Positions 8,420 through 17,126 of a stretch of 64,000 bases of DNA are shown piece after piece. Under the pieces are notes generated by a model. The model did not search any database and was not told the DNA's origin. It saw nothing but the letters and a program-made list of their open reading frames with translations. Numbering within the stretch: position 1 is the first letter of the stretch; each line of letters opens with the position of its first letter. Source of the DNA: Parvularcula sp039822105 (GTDB taxonomy: Bacteria > Pseudomonadota > Alphaproteobacteria > Caulobacterales > Parvularculaceae); assembly GCA_039822105.1 (NCBI GenBank), contig JBCBMW010000004.1, positions 124,001 through 188,000 of the forward strand, given 5' to 3'. Made by a program: the position numbers and the translations under genes.

Positions 8420-8874
8420 CCGTCAGCCGGTTTGGCCATCATCAGGGCAGCGCGCTCACAGGACGCGACGAGAGTTCCGTCTTGCTTGAAGAGCTCATGA
8501 TGGAACGTCACAACACCCTGGCCAGGACGGGATTTGGAAGGCCGTAGGCCGATCACCGTCGTCTTGGCCTTGACGGTGTCGCCATGGAAAAGCGGCGCGG
8601 GAAAGCGCACCTTCTCAAAACCGAGATTGGCGACCGTGGTGTTCAGTGTCGTGTCGTTCACCGTCATCCCAACGAGGAGCCCAAGCGCGAAGAGGCTGTT
8701 GACCAGAGGCTGTCCGAACTCCGTCTCGGCCGCCTTGTGGTGATCGATATGGAGCGGCTGCGGGTTCATCGTCATGAGAGAGAACCACGTGTTGTCGGCT
8801 TCTGTGATCGTCCGTGTCCACTCGTGGTTGAAGACCTGACCGTCTTCAAACTCTTGATACCAAAGGCCGGGCAT
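8416..8874 (-). CDS. MaoC-like hydratase
   Basis: A 152-residue single hot-dog domain of the MaoC/(R)-specific enoyl-CoA hydratase family. The active-site helix carries the Asp and His pair in the stretch MTMNPQPLHIDHHKAAETEF, followed by NSLFALGLLVGM and the PLFHGDTVKA strand. This pattern is found in mesaconyl-CoA and related hydratases, but the substrate is not determinable here. It starts 8 bases after the glutaminyl cyclase stop, at the end of the long leftward run. Confidence 0.82.
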   Translation of the reverse strand: MPGLWYQEFEDGQVFNHEWTRTITEADNTWFSLMTMNPQPLHIDHHKAAETEFGQPLVNSLFALGLLVGMTVNDTTLNTTVANLGFEKVRFPAPLFHGDTVKAKTTVIGLRPSKSRPGQGVVTFHHELFKQDGTLVASCERAALMMAKPADG

Positions 8875-8882
8875 AGGGCGTC

Positions 8883-9653
8883 TTATCCTCGCGGTGTCAG
8901 TTTGATTTCGAAAAGCGTGGGCCAGTTTTTGCCTGTAACGAAAAGCCGACCTGAATCCTCTTCATACGCAATACCGTTGAGGACATCGCGCAAAGGCTCC
9001 CGGCGCTCCGACCGCGGAAAGAGTTGGCTGAGATCAGCAACGGCTGTGACGACACCGGTTTCAGGATCAATGCGAACAAGCCAGTCCTGCACGAAAACAT
9101 TGGCCCAGACCTGACCGTCAATGTACTCAAGCTCATTGATCCGCCGCAAAGGCTGTCCACTGAGGGTCACCTGAAGCCGCCCGGTTTCTTCGAACGTCTC
9201 AGGATCAAGGAAGCGCAGGAATGACGAGCCATCGCTCATGATCAGCCGTTCACCGTCATAAGTGAGACCCCAGCCTTCGCCGGTATAGGCAAACGCTGCC
9301 GTCTGCTCGAGCGTTTCGAGATCAAAGACGTAACCTTCCCCCGCCTGGTAGGTGAGGGTCACGAGCTTATCCCCGACGAGGGCAGTTCCTTCGCCGAAGA
9401 CGTCGTCAGGCAGCTTGATCTCTTGGGTCGGTTTGCCCGTCCTTATACTGAGTTTGCGAAGTCGCGACTGACCTTCAAGGCCGGTGCTCTCGATCAAGAC
9501 ACCGTTGGCAAAGAGAAGGCCTTGGGTGAAGGCGTCGGTTTCATGCGGGAAGGTGTTCAGTACCTCAACGTCATAAACCTCAGGCGTCGTCACGGTCTGA
9601 GCCATGGCGACAAGGCTCACCAGAAGACTAGTTAGCATGCTGAGCGGATCCAT
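8883..9653 (-). CDS. glutaminyl-peptide cyclotransferase (Glu_cyclase_2 family)
   Basis: A secreted protein of about 256 residues. A hydrophobic N-terminal stretch (MLTSLLVSLVAMAQ) precedes a beta-propeller with the family motifs HETDAFTQGLLF, STGLEGQSRLRK, and the closing LNGIAYEEDSGRLFVTGKNW. Members convert N-terminal Gln or Glu of exported proteins to pyroglutamate. The start is uncertain: ATG at 9653 or 9638, or TTG at 9671, none with a strong ribosome site. It overlaps the end of the LOV kinase gene, suggesting coupling. Confidence 0.82.
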   Translation of the reverse strand: MDPLSMLTSLLVSLVAMAQTVTTPEVYDVEVLNTFPHETDAFTQGLLFANGVLIESTGLEGQSRLRKLSIRTGKPTQEIKLPDDVFGEGTALVGDKLVTLTYQAGEGYVFDLETLEQTAAFAYTGEGWGLTYDGERLIMSDGSSFLRFLDPETFEETGRLQVTLSGQPLRRINELEYIDGQVWANVFVQDWLVRIDPETGVVTAVADLSQLFPRSERREPLRDVLNGIAYEEDSGRLFVTGKNWPTLFEIKLTPRG

Positions 9654-10644
9654 CGTGGAGGGGAACGTCAATGCTGATGGTGGTGCCCGCGCGCCCTCGC
9701 GCCACGTTCATGGTCCCCTCCACGCCCTGGAGGAGAGACCTGACGATCGACGCGCCCATCGTGTTGCCTTGCGGCCAGTTGATCTCTTCAGGCAGGCCAA
9801 TGCCGTCATCCATCACCTCGAGGCGCATCACTCCGCCAGAGAGCTGCTTGAGGCTGACCTGCACCAAGCCCGCCGCGCGGCCGACAAAGGCGTGTTGGAA
9901 CGCATTGGTGATAATCTCTGAGCTGAGCAATCCAATCCGCGCAGCCGTCTCCACGGAGACAAAGAAGCTTTCCGTGTTGATATTGAGGCGGATGTTTTCT
10001 CGGCCCTCAAGGTGCCCGATGGTCGTGGCGATCCGCGAGACATAGGCGCCCATTGGCACCGCCGCCTCATCCTCGCTCTTGTTCATCTCCTGGTAGAGGA
10101 GCTGGAGAGTTTCCACCCGGTAGGCGAGGGCCGCATAGTCGACGGTCGGGATGCCCTCATCGGCCTTTTGCGACTGAAGACGGATCATCGAGACGACCAT
10201 CTGCAGGTGGTTTTTCACCCTGTGCTGAATTTCCTTCAGCTGTCGTTCGACCCGTTCGCGGTCGAGGCTGTGCGCCTCCGCGTCGCGTTGGAGACCAAGA
10301 AAGGCGGAGAGGTCGCCGTTGTCGTCAAAGATCGGCTCGATAAAGAGCTCGTTTTTGAACGTCGTCCCGTCGGCACGATAATTGGTGATGATGCCCCGGT
10401 GCGATTTCCGTTCAGCGATGGCCTCGCGGATCGCACGCACCTCCTCAGGGTCTGATTCAGCGCCCTGCAGGAACCGGCAGTTGCGGCCGATCGTGGCTGC
10501 CGCTGCGTACCCTGTCAGGCGTTCAAACGCCCGGTTCACATAAACAATAGGGTTGTCGTCAATGTTCGGGTTGGTCAGCACGAAGGCTATGGGGAAGCGT
10601 TCAAACGCTTTCGCCTTCAGCCGTTCAAGCGTGCTGTCGTCCAT
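9628..10644 (-). CDS. LOV-domain blue-light sensor histidine kinase
   Basis: A 338-residue cytoplasmic kinase. Residues 15-125 form a LOV/PAS domain with the flavin-adduct motif GRNCRFLQG (Cys56) and NYRADGTTFKNEL, where most LOV domains have FWN. A coiled linker follows, then an HWE/HisKA_2 dimerisation helix (EIQHRVKNHLQM, near residue 160), and a HATPase with ITNAFQHAF and DDGIGLP. Blue light would form a cysteinyl-FMN adduct and change autophosphorylation. ATG 10644 has an AAGGA site seven bases upstream; an upstream in-frame start would add 27 residues. No response regulator gene is adjacent. Confidence 0.88.
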   Translation of the reverse strand: MDDSTLERLKAKAFERFPIAFVLTNPNIDDNPIVYVNRAFERLTGYAAAATIGRNCRFLQGAESDPEEVRAIREAIAERKSHRGIITNYRADGTTFKNELFIEPIFDDNGDLSAFLGLQRDAEAHSLDRERVERQLKEIQHRVKNHLQMVVSMIRLQSQKADEGIPTVDYAALAYRVETLQLLYQEMNKSEDEAAVPMGAYVSRIATTIGHLEGRENIRLNINTESFFVSVETAARIGLLSSEIITNAFQHAFVGRAAGLVQVSLKQLSGGVMRLEVMDDGIGLPEEINWPQGNTMGASIVRSLLQGVEGTMNVARGRAGTTISIDVPLHDGSAQHAN

Positions 10645-10743
10645 GTTGACGTCCTTCGGCGGCTCTGTTGTCGCCACGCGTGACCTCCCATACCCCGCGG
10701 TATCTTCCAAGCGCGCTGCTATCACGATTGCATGGAGAAGCGG

Positions 10744-12564
10744 TTATGTCAGAGCGGCGCACCGCTCTTTCAGCCAGTTGGCGTCCTCATCGGAGAGGAG
10801 AGGTGAGACTTTGGCCGCAACCTCCGCGTGATACGCGTCAATCCAATGGCGCTCTGCCGGTGTCAGGAGCTCCGTGACGATCAGCTCGCGTTCCAGCGGC
10901 GCCATGGTGAGGTTCTCAAACGCCATCATTGGCCGTTCGCCGCCGTCAATTGGCTCGGCTTCGGTGACGAGGACCAGGTTTTCAATCCGGATACCGTAGG
11001 CACCCTCTTTGTAGTAACCGGGCTCGTTCGAGCAGATCATGCCCGGCTCAAGCGCCTGGGAGATCGGGTGCTTGGAGATCTTCTGCGGCCCTTCGTGGAC
11101 GGAGAGATAGCTGCCGACGCCGTGACCGGTCCCGTGGTCATAGTCCAGGCCGCGCTCCCAAAGCGGCAACCGCGCCAAAGCATCAAGCTGGTGGCCCGAT
11201 GTGCCTTTCGGGAACCGGGCCATGCCAAGGCCGATATGTCCCTTGAGGACGAATGTGTAGCGCTCCCGCATCTCTTCAGATGGCGTACCGATTGCGATGA
11301 CTCGCGTGATATCGGTCGTCCCGTCTTTATACTGACCACCGGAGTCAATCAGGAACAGCTCACCGGGCTGCATCGCGCGGTTGGTCTCTGTGGTCACGCG
11401 GTAATGGGCCATCGCGCCATGCGGGCCAGAACCCGTGATCGAGTCAAAGCTGATGTCTTGCAGGGCGCCTGTGTCGCGGCGGCATTCTTCGAGCTTCTCC
11501 GCGGCTGCGATTTCGGTGACGGTGCCTGACGGGCCTTCTTGGCTCAGCCAATGAAGAAAGCGCGTGACCGCTGCGCCGTCGCGGATATGGGCCTGGCGCG
11601 TGCCTTCGCGCTCGGCGTCGTTTTTGATCGCCCGCGGCAGGGCGCAAGGATCGTTGCTGCGGACGAGGCCTGCGCCTTCTTCCTCAAGCACCCGGACGTA
11701 GCGTACGGGTGTGAGGCTTGGGTCGATCAGCACTCGCCGTTTCTCGGTGCCGAGCGCCTCAAGCCGGGCGTCAATAGCCGTCTCAGGTTGAAGGCCGACG
11801 CTGTTGCCAAGGTGCGCTGGAAGCTCATCGGTGACCTTCCGCGGATCGAGGAACAGCTCAGCGGACCCGTCAGCGAAGATCAGTGCTCGACCTAATGGCA
11901 AGGGGGCGGCGTGCACATCGCCGCCGCGGATGTTGAAAAGCCACGCTAGCGACGAGGGCGAGGTCAGAAGCGCAACATCCGCGCCTGTATCGGCCACATC
12001 ATGACCAATCCTCGCCCGCTTGGCGGCGGCGTCTTCGCCTGCGAATTCCAGCGGGTGCGGATGAGCGGGCGCTGTGGGCGCCTCGGGACGATCTGTCCAC
12101 GCCTCATCAATCGGGTTGGTGTCGACGGCGACGAGGGAGAAGCCTGCTTTCTTGGCCGCCGTTTCAAACGGCTTCAGCGATCCTTCAGAGAACAGCATCG
12201 GATCAAAGCCGATTTTCGATCCGGCAGCCGCATGCTCGCGCAACCACGCTTGTGGCGTGATGTCGTGGATCATGAGCCGCTCAAAGACATCGCCGTCGAC
12301 CTGGTCAGGCAGCTGCACGGCGTAACGCCCGTCGGAGAAGACCGCGGCTTTGTCTGTCAGGACGATCCCAAACCCTGCCGAGCCGGAAAATCCGCTGATC
12401 CACAAGAGGCGTTCGTTACAGAAGGGCAGGTACTCGTTCAGATATTCGTCATCATGCGGAACAAGAAATCCATCGAGGCCGAGCGCCTGAAGGCGCGCGC
12501 GCAGGAGCGGCACATGCTTGGCGCCATAGGTGCGGTCAGAAACAGGATCAAAGCTTTGAAACAT
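10744..12564 (-). CDS. M24 family aminopeptidase P
   Basis: A 606-residue Xaa-Pro aminopeptidase with two creatinase-type N-terminal domains and a C-terminal pita-bread domain. The dinuclear metal ligands are visible: Asp pair in DSGGQYKDGTTDITR, His in GTGHGVGSYLSVHE, Glu in NEPGYY and Glu in RIENLV. It removes N-terminal residues preceding proline. ATG 12564 gives MFQSFDPVSD; longer in-frame extensions are unlike the family. It lies 31 bases after the TRAP transporter genes, so peptide breakdown and uptake may be co-expressed. Confidence 0.9.
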   Translation of the reverse strand: MFQSFDPVSDRTYGAKHVPLLRARLQALGLDGFLVPHDDEYLNEYLPFCNERLLWISGFSGSAGFGIVLTDKAAVFSDGRYAVQLPDQVDGDVFERLMIHDITPQAWLREHAAAGSKIGFDPMLFSEGSLKPFETAAKKAGFSLVAVDTNPIDEAWTDRPEAPTAPAHPHPLEFAGEDAAAKRARIGHDVADTGADVALLTSPSSLAWLFNIRGGDVHAAPLPLGRALIFADGSAELFLDPRKVTDELPAHLGNSVGLQPETAIDARLEALGTEKRRVLIDPSLTPVRYVRVLEEEGAGLVRSNDPCALPRAIKNDAEREGTRQAHIRDGAAVTRFLHWLSQEGPSGTVTEIAAAEKLEECRRDTGALQDISFDSITGSGPHGAMAHYRVTTETNRAMQPGELFLIDSGGQYKDGTTDITRVIAIGTPSEEMRERYTFVLKGHIGLGMARFPKGTSGHQLDALARLPLWERGLDYDHGTGHGVGSYLSVHEGPQKISKHPISQALEPGMICSNEPGYYKEGAYGIRIENLVLVTEAEPIDGGERPMMAFENLTMAPLERELIVTELLTPAERHWIDAYHAEVAAKVSPLLSDEDANWLKERCAALT

Positions 12565-12595
12565 GGGGCGCTCCAGCGGTTTTGGTGCGGGTCTT

Positions 12596-14200
12596 CTACC
12601 CATAAATGCGGTCTGGCAGCCAGGTGGCAAGCTCTGGCCAGAACGCAAGGATGATGAGCATCGCGATTTGGATGCCCACAAAGGGCATGGCGCCGCGGTA
12701 GATCGCGCCGGTGGGCACCTCGGGCGGTGCGACGCCGCGGAGGTAGAAGAGCGCGAAGCCGAAGGGCGGCGTCAGGAAGCTTGTCTGCAGGTTCACCGCC
12801 ATGAGAACGCCCAGCCAAACAGGATCCACCCCCGCCATCAGAAGCGGCGGCGCGACCAGCGGGACGACCACCAGGGTGATCTCGATAAAATCGAGGAAGA
12901 ACCCGAGGACAAACATCACCACCATCACAGCGAGAAGAGCGCCAACAACGCCCCCTGGCGCGGCGCCGAGGGCGCTTGCCACCGTGTCGTCACCGCCGAG
13001 GCCCCGGAAAACGAGGCTGAAAAGTGCCGCGCCAATGAGGATCGTGAACACCATGCTGGTGACTTCTGTGGTGCGCTGAAGAACGTCCCAAAGGCAGTCC
13101 TTCCAGAGCGACCAGATCGAAGCCAGGGTGCCTGCCGCCAAAACGGCGGTCGCGAGAAACGCGGCGATGATCGCGATCCGGTCGGGAAGGGCAGCTTCGC
13201 GCCCGAGCCTTAGATCGAATTGGCTGACCAGGAGGATGAGGACGACCGCAGCGCCGATCCCGGCGATGGCCAGCTGACGGGCTCGGCCCGACGCGATCGC
13301 GGTTTTGCTCCCAGCGATCAAAACTGCGCCCACGGCGCCAATTGCGCTCGCCTCGGTCGCTGTTGCGGCGCCTGTCAGGATTGAGCCGAGAACCGCCATG
13401 ATCAGAAGAAGGGGCGCGGGAAGCGTTTTGATCGCGGCCGTCAGTCCCTCTTGGAGGCTGAAACGGTCCTCTGAAGGCACGGCGGGGCTCATCTGTGGCC
13501 GGACCACTGCGATGGCCCCGAGATAGGCGAGATAGATCCCCACCAGCAAGAACCCAGGGATCAACGCCCCGGCAAAGAGGTCACCAACCGATATGGGCTC
13601 CGGCGAGAAAATCCCCTGGCTGATCTGCGCCTCTTGATAGGCGTTGGACATGACATCGCCGAGAAGGATCAGAACGATCGACGGCGGGATCACCTGGCCC
13701 AGGGTGCCGGCAGCGGCGATCGCGCCGGAAGAGAGCGCGGGCGAGTATCCGCGTTTCAGCATAGTCGGTAGGCTGAGAAGGCCCATCGTCACCACGGTAG
13801 CGCCGACAATGCCCGTCGATGCAGCCAGAAGGGCGCCGACAAGCATCACCCCAAGACCCAAGCCCCCTGGCATGGGCCCAAAAAGGCGGGCTGTGGTTTC
13901 CAGAAGCTCTTCTGCGAGCTTTGCGCGCTCCAGGATCACACCCATCAGCACAAAGAGCGGAACGGCCAGCAGCACCTGGTTCTTGATGATCCCAAAGATC
14001 CGTATGGGATAGGGTTCGGTGATGAACGTAACATCGAGCACCCCCATGCTAAGGCCGATAAGCGCAAAAAGAAGCGCGGTGCCCGCAAGTGTGAAGGCCA
14101 CGGGGAAGCCCGCCAGGATCATCGCGCAGAGGGCGATCACCATGGCGATGTCGAGCCAGGTGGCGCAAGCGCACAGGCAAAGGATGACCTGATCCATCAT
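12596..14200 (-). CDS. dctM: TRAP transporter large permease (DctM)
   Basis: A 534-residue protein with about 14 hydrophobic segments and the DctM signatures FPVAFTLAGTAL, VPLFVLMGVILERA, and GTLGQVIPPSIVLILLGD. It is the ion-coupled translocation subunit of a tripartite ATP-independent periplasmic transporter. It is longer than the common 430 residues because of a central insertion after about residue 230, a form seen in TRAP systems of the FcbT/TakP type. Its ATG overlaps the dctQ stop by four bases (ATGA). Confidence 0.92.
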   Translation of the reverse strand: MMDQVILCLCACATWLDIAMVIALCAMILAGFPVAFTLAGTALLFALIGLSMGVLDVTFITEPYPIRIFGIIKNQVLLAVPLFVLMGVILERAKLAEELLETTARLFGPMPGGLGLGVMLVGALLAASTGIVGATVVTMGLLSLPTMLKRGYSPALSSGAIAAAGTLGQVIPPSIVLILLGDVMSNAYQEAQISQGIFSPEPISVGDLFAGALIPGFLLVGIYLAYLGAIAVVRPQMSPAVPSEDRFSLQEGLTAAIKTLPAPLLLIMAVLGSILTGAATATEASAIGAVGAVLIAGSKTAIASGRARQLAIAGIGAAVVLILLVSQFDLRLGREAALPDRIAIIAAFLATAVLAAGTLASIWSLWKDCLWDVLQRTTEVTSMVFTILIGAALFSLVFRGLGGDDTVASALGAAPGGVVGALLAVMVVMFVLGFFLDFIEITLVVVPLVAPPLLMAGVDPVWLGVLMAVNLQTSFLTPPFGFALFYLRGVAPPEVPTGAIYRGAMPFVGIQIAMLIILAFWPELATWLPDRIYG

Positions 14201-14772
14201 GGCGCGGACCGAAGCCTGTGCGCGAGGTCCATGATCCGCAGCTCTGCTGACAGGATCAGCAGAGCTGCGAACGCGGGGATCATCGATTTCATCAGGAAGA
14301 CAGCGTGGATCCCGGATGTTTCTTGGCTGCGCTCAAGCTGCGCCCAGCTGATCATCACATAGTCCCAAGAGACGAGAATGATCAGTGCACTCACCGGCAG
14401 GACGAATAGAACCATGCCGGCCAGGTCGATCAGCTGTTGCCGCTTTTCGGACAGCTTGCCGTAGAAGATATCGACCCGGACGTGGCCTTCGGAAAGAAGA
14501 AGCGCGCCCGACGAGAGAAGGAACATCGCGCCAAAGAGGTAGAGGGTGCTTTCCTGCAGCCAGATGAAGTTCACGGAGAACACGCTGCGCAAGACAACAA
14601 TCGTCGCCTGGACCAGCATCAGCGCTAAGACGCAGGCGGACGAAAAAGCAAAGGCGCCTTGAACGATGCGGCCTAGCCAGCGTTCGACAACGTGCCGGTG
14701 GCCCAGTGCTGCAACGCCGAGAGGGGCCAAAAGGACGCAAAGAGCAAGAATAGGAAGCAGGAACTCACTCAT
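14197..14772 (-). CDS. dctQ: TRAP transporter small permease (DctQ)
   Basis: A 191-residue membrane protein with about four spans. The LLSEGHVRVDIFYGKLSEKRQ segment is the hallmark of DctQ subunits. It forms the membrane complex with DctM and receives substrate from the periplasmic binding protein. The start at 14772 gives MSEFLLPILAL and lies 4 bases after the dctP stop; an upstream in-frame start would run into dctP. The operon order is dctP-dctQ-dctM. Confidence 0.9.
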   Translation of the reverse strand: MSEFLLPILALCVLLAPLGVAALGHRHVVERWLGRIVQGAFAFSSACVLALMLVQATIVVLRSVFSVNFIWLQESTLYLFGAMFLLSSGALLLSEGHVRVDIFYGKLSEKRQQLIDLAGMVLFVLPVSALIILVSWDYVMISWAQLERSQETSGIHAVFLMKSMIPAFAALLILSAELRIMDLAHRLRSAP

Positions 14773-14776
14773 CGGA

Positions 14777-15904
14777 TCAGTCGATGAGCCTCCGTCGCGC
14801 GTCGATGAACGCCGCGTCGCTGATGGTCGTCCAGCGCATCGTGTCCCGTAAGGTCCCGACATAGCTGTCGTGGATCGCGCGGCCGAGCTCGGAGCTTTCT
14901 GCGATCTCGTCGAGCACCTCTTTGGTCTTCTCTGCGAGGAGGCTGATCACATCGTCAGGCATGCGGTTCATGGTGACGTTGTGCTCCTCGGTCAGAACGC
15001 GGAGGGCTTCGGCGTTACGGATCGTGTACGTCCCAATGGACTCGTGGTTGGCCGCACGCGCCGCTGCGATGAAGATCGATTGCTCTTGATGGTTGAGGCT
15101 GTTCCAGAGGTCGAGATTCATTCCCGCCGAAAGCTGGGCGTTGGGCTCATGGAAGCCTGGCCAGACATAGTAGTTGGCTTCCCGGTAGAACCCCATGGCG
15201 AGGTCGTTCCACGGACCAACCCATTCGGTGGCGTCGATCGCGCCCGACTGCAGGGACTGATAAAGATCCGATCCCTCAAGCACGAGAGGGCTGGCGCCCG
15301 CCCGCCGCATCACCTCGCCGCCCATGCCGGGCATGCGGATGACGAGGCCGATCAGGTCATCGACGCTGTTGAGAGGTTTTTTGAACCAGCCGCCGAGCTG
15401 GTGCCCTGAATTGCCAACACCGAAAGGCTTGATGCCGAACTTGGCGGCAAGTTGGTCCCAAAGCGCTTGTCCGCCGCCTGCCTCCAGCCAGCCGATCTGC
15501 TCAATTGCGGTCATCCCGAACGGGACAGCGGTGAAGAAGGGATAGGCGGGGGATTTGGAGGTCCAGTAATAGTCCGCGCCGTGATAGAGATCGGCGGCGC
15601 CGCTCACGACAGCGTCGAAGACATCAAACCCGCGAACGATTTCGCCTGCTGCGAAGATCTCGATTTCGATAGCGCCGCCGGAGAGGTCGCGGATGAAGTC
15701 AGTCCATCTGGTGGCCGCTTCTGCGAGGCCCGGAAAATCCTTCGGCCAGGTGGTGACCATTTTGAGCTGACGCGGCGTGATCCCAGAGCTTGTGATCTCT
15801 GGCGCGACGGCTGCGCAGCGTTCGGCGCAGTCGCAGGCGGCGAGCGCGAGCGGCGCGGCGAGCGCGGCCTTTTTTAGAAAGTTGCGGCGAACCTTATCGG
15901 TCAC
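14777..15904 (-). CDS. dctP: TRAP transporter substrate-binding protein (DctP, TakP-like)
   Basis: A protein of about 375 residues with a twin-arginine signal (RRNFLKKAALAAPLALAAC), so probably exported folded through Tat; the Cys may be a lipid site. The mature part has VTTWPKDFPGLAEAATRW and RMPGMGGEVMRRAGASP, resembling the TakP/FcbT1 group that binds 2-oxo acids or related monocarboxylates. The GTG at 15904 with GGGG upstream is the preferred start, as no ATG lies close by. It is first of a dctPQM operon. Confidence 0.87.
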   Translation of the reverse strand: MTDKVRRNFLKKAALAAPLALAACDCAERCAAVAPEITSSGITPRQLKMVTTWPKDFPGLAEAATRWTDFIRDLSGGAIEIEIFAAGEIVRGFDVFDAVVSGAADLYHGADYYWTSKSPAYPFFTAVPFGMTAIEQIGWLEAGGGQALWDQLAAKFGIKPFGVGNSGHQLGGWFKKPLNSVDDLIGLVIRMPGMGGEVMRRAGASPLVLEGSDLYQSLQSGAIDATEWVGPWNDLAMGFYREANYYVWPGFHEPNAQLSAGMNLDLWNSLNHQEQSIFIAAARAANHESIGTYTIRNAEALRVLTEEHNVTMNRMPDDVISLLAEKTKEVLDEIAESSELGRAIHDSYVGTLRDTMRWTTISDAAFIDARRRLID

Positions 15905-16016
15905 TCTTGCCCCGCTGGTGTTGGTGGTTTCCTCAAGCCCATCACTCTGGCGAGGCTCGCCCTCCACGTCCAGCAATGTCGGGTGTTGGTACCGCTCTCA
16001 TTCGCGGCGCCGCGCC

Positions 16017-17120
16017 TTAGGACTTCTTCTTTTTGGCTCTGCGTTTCTTAACGCCGGGCCGCAGCATGGTCGCGGCGCGCACCTTCCGGTCGGTCCAAAT
16101 CGCGGCCATGGCTTTGGGCAGAAGGTCTTTGAAGAGATCCCGGCCGATCGCTTTCTTGGCCGCTTTGCTCACGGCCATCACGCGGAAGGGATAACCGAGC
16201 AAGATAAAGACCGCATAGACCATCCGCACGAGGATATTCTTCCGTGCAGCGCTCAATTGTGTGGCGGCGCGGCCATTCTCGCGGACCAGGTCGAGAACGT
16301 CCTTTTTGTCCTCGGGCTCGGCCAGCACCACCCGTGCTTCCACGGCTGAACCGACCTGATGGCCCCGATCCTCCAGTGCGCGGACGAGCCGACGGCTGCG
16401 GAAGGCGTCGCCAAGCTCCGGACCCAGATCTTCGAGGGCCTCGCGTTTGAACACCATGGTGTCAGCGCTGCGCATTTTGCCCATCTGGCGTTCCGCCATA
16501 TCGAGCAAGAAAGCCGTCCGTGCCCAAGGATTGAGCGGGTCAGCGTTGCCTGGCTTCACCGCGATCGCGCTCACGCGGGGGGACTCGGTGAAGGCCAGCT
16601 GACATTCAATGGCCCAGTCGTCTGCCGGTTCCGTGCCTGGGCTTAAGAAGGCCACAAGCTCGCAATCGGTGCTTTGAAGAGCGTCGAAGATGGTTTCGTC
16701 CATCTCGTCGGCATCGGCAGGCAACGTCCTGAGCCGGACTGATCCCATACCAGCCGCCACGTTGAGTGCAGCAATCGTCCGCATACGGCGACCGCCGATT
16801 GGATCGTCCAGCAAGAAGCAAAGAATGCCGCCAGACGCACTCACGGGCTCGCGGGTGTCCTGGGGCGTCTCTTCTTCCTTCACCGCCTCGTCAGCATAGG
16901 GATCGAAAGGATCGCGATCCTCATAGACGTCAACTGGCGATGCGTCGAAAACGCTCGTTGCGTGGCGCAGACGCTCGATAGGGGAGGCGTCTGCGTCTTC
17001 GAGGACAGGCGGCTCATCGCCTGCGGGCGCAAAATCGTCGGCCTCGACCACAGCATTGTCGTCTTTCCGGGCGGTTTTCCCGCCCGTGAAAAGATCAGCC
17101 AATCCGTGGTCTTTTGCCAT
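16017..17120 (-). CDS. uncharacterised protein, possibly degenerate glycosyltransferase-like
   Basis: A 367-residue protein I do not recognise with certainty. Residues 1-95 are acidic and look disordered. Residues 95-235 have alternating strands and helices; CELVAFLSPGTEPADDW and the later MRSADTMVFKREALEDLGP resemble the order of motifs in GT-A (family 2) glycosyltransferases, but no DxD is seen. A hydrophobic segment follows (NILVRMVYAVFILLGYPFRVM), and the C terminus is strongly basic (KKRRAKKKKS). It starts 6 bases after the ychF stop, so it is probably in the same transcript. Confidence 0.6.
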   Translation of the reverse strand: MAKDHGLADLFTGGKTARKDDNAVVEADDFAPAGDEPPVLEDADASPIERLRHATSVFDASPVDVYEDRDPFDPYADEAVKEEETPQDTREPVSASGGILCFLLDDPIGGRRMRTIAALNVAAGMGSVRLRTLPADADEMDETIFDALQSTDCELVAFLSPGTEPADDWAIECQLAFTESPRVSAIAVKPGNADPLNPWARTAFLLDMAERQMGKMRSADTMVFKREALEDLGPELGDAFRSRRLVRALEDRGHQVGSAVEARVVLAEPEDKKDVLDLVRENGRAATQLSAARKNILVRMVYAVFILLGYPFRVMAVSKAAKKAIGRDLFKDLLPKAMAAIWTDRKVRAATMLRPGVKKRRAKKKKS

Positions 17121-17126
17121 AACGTC

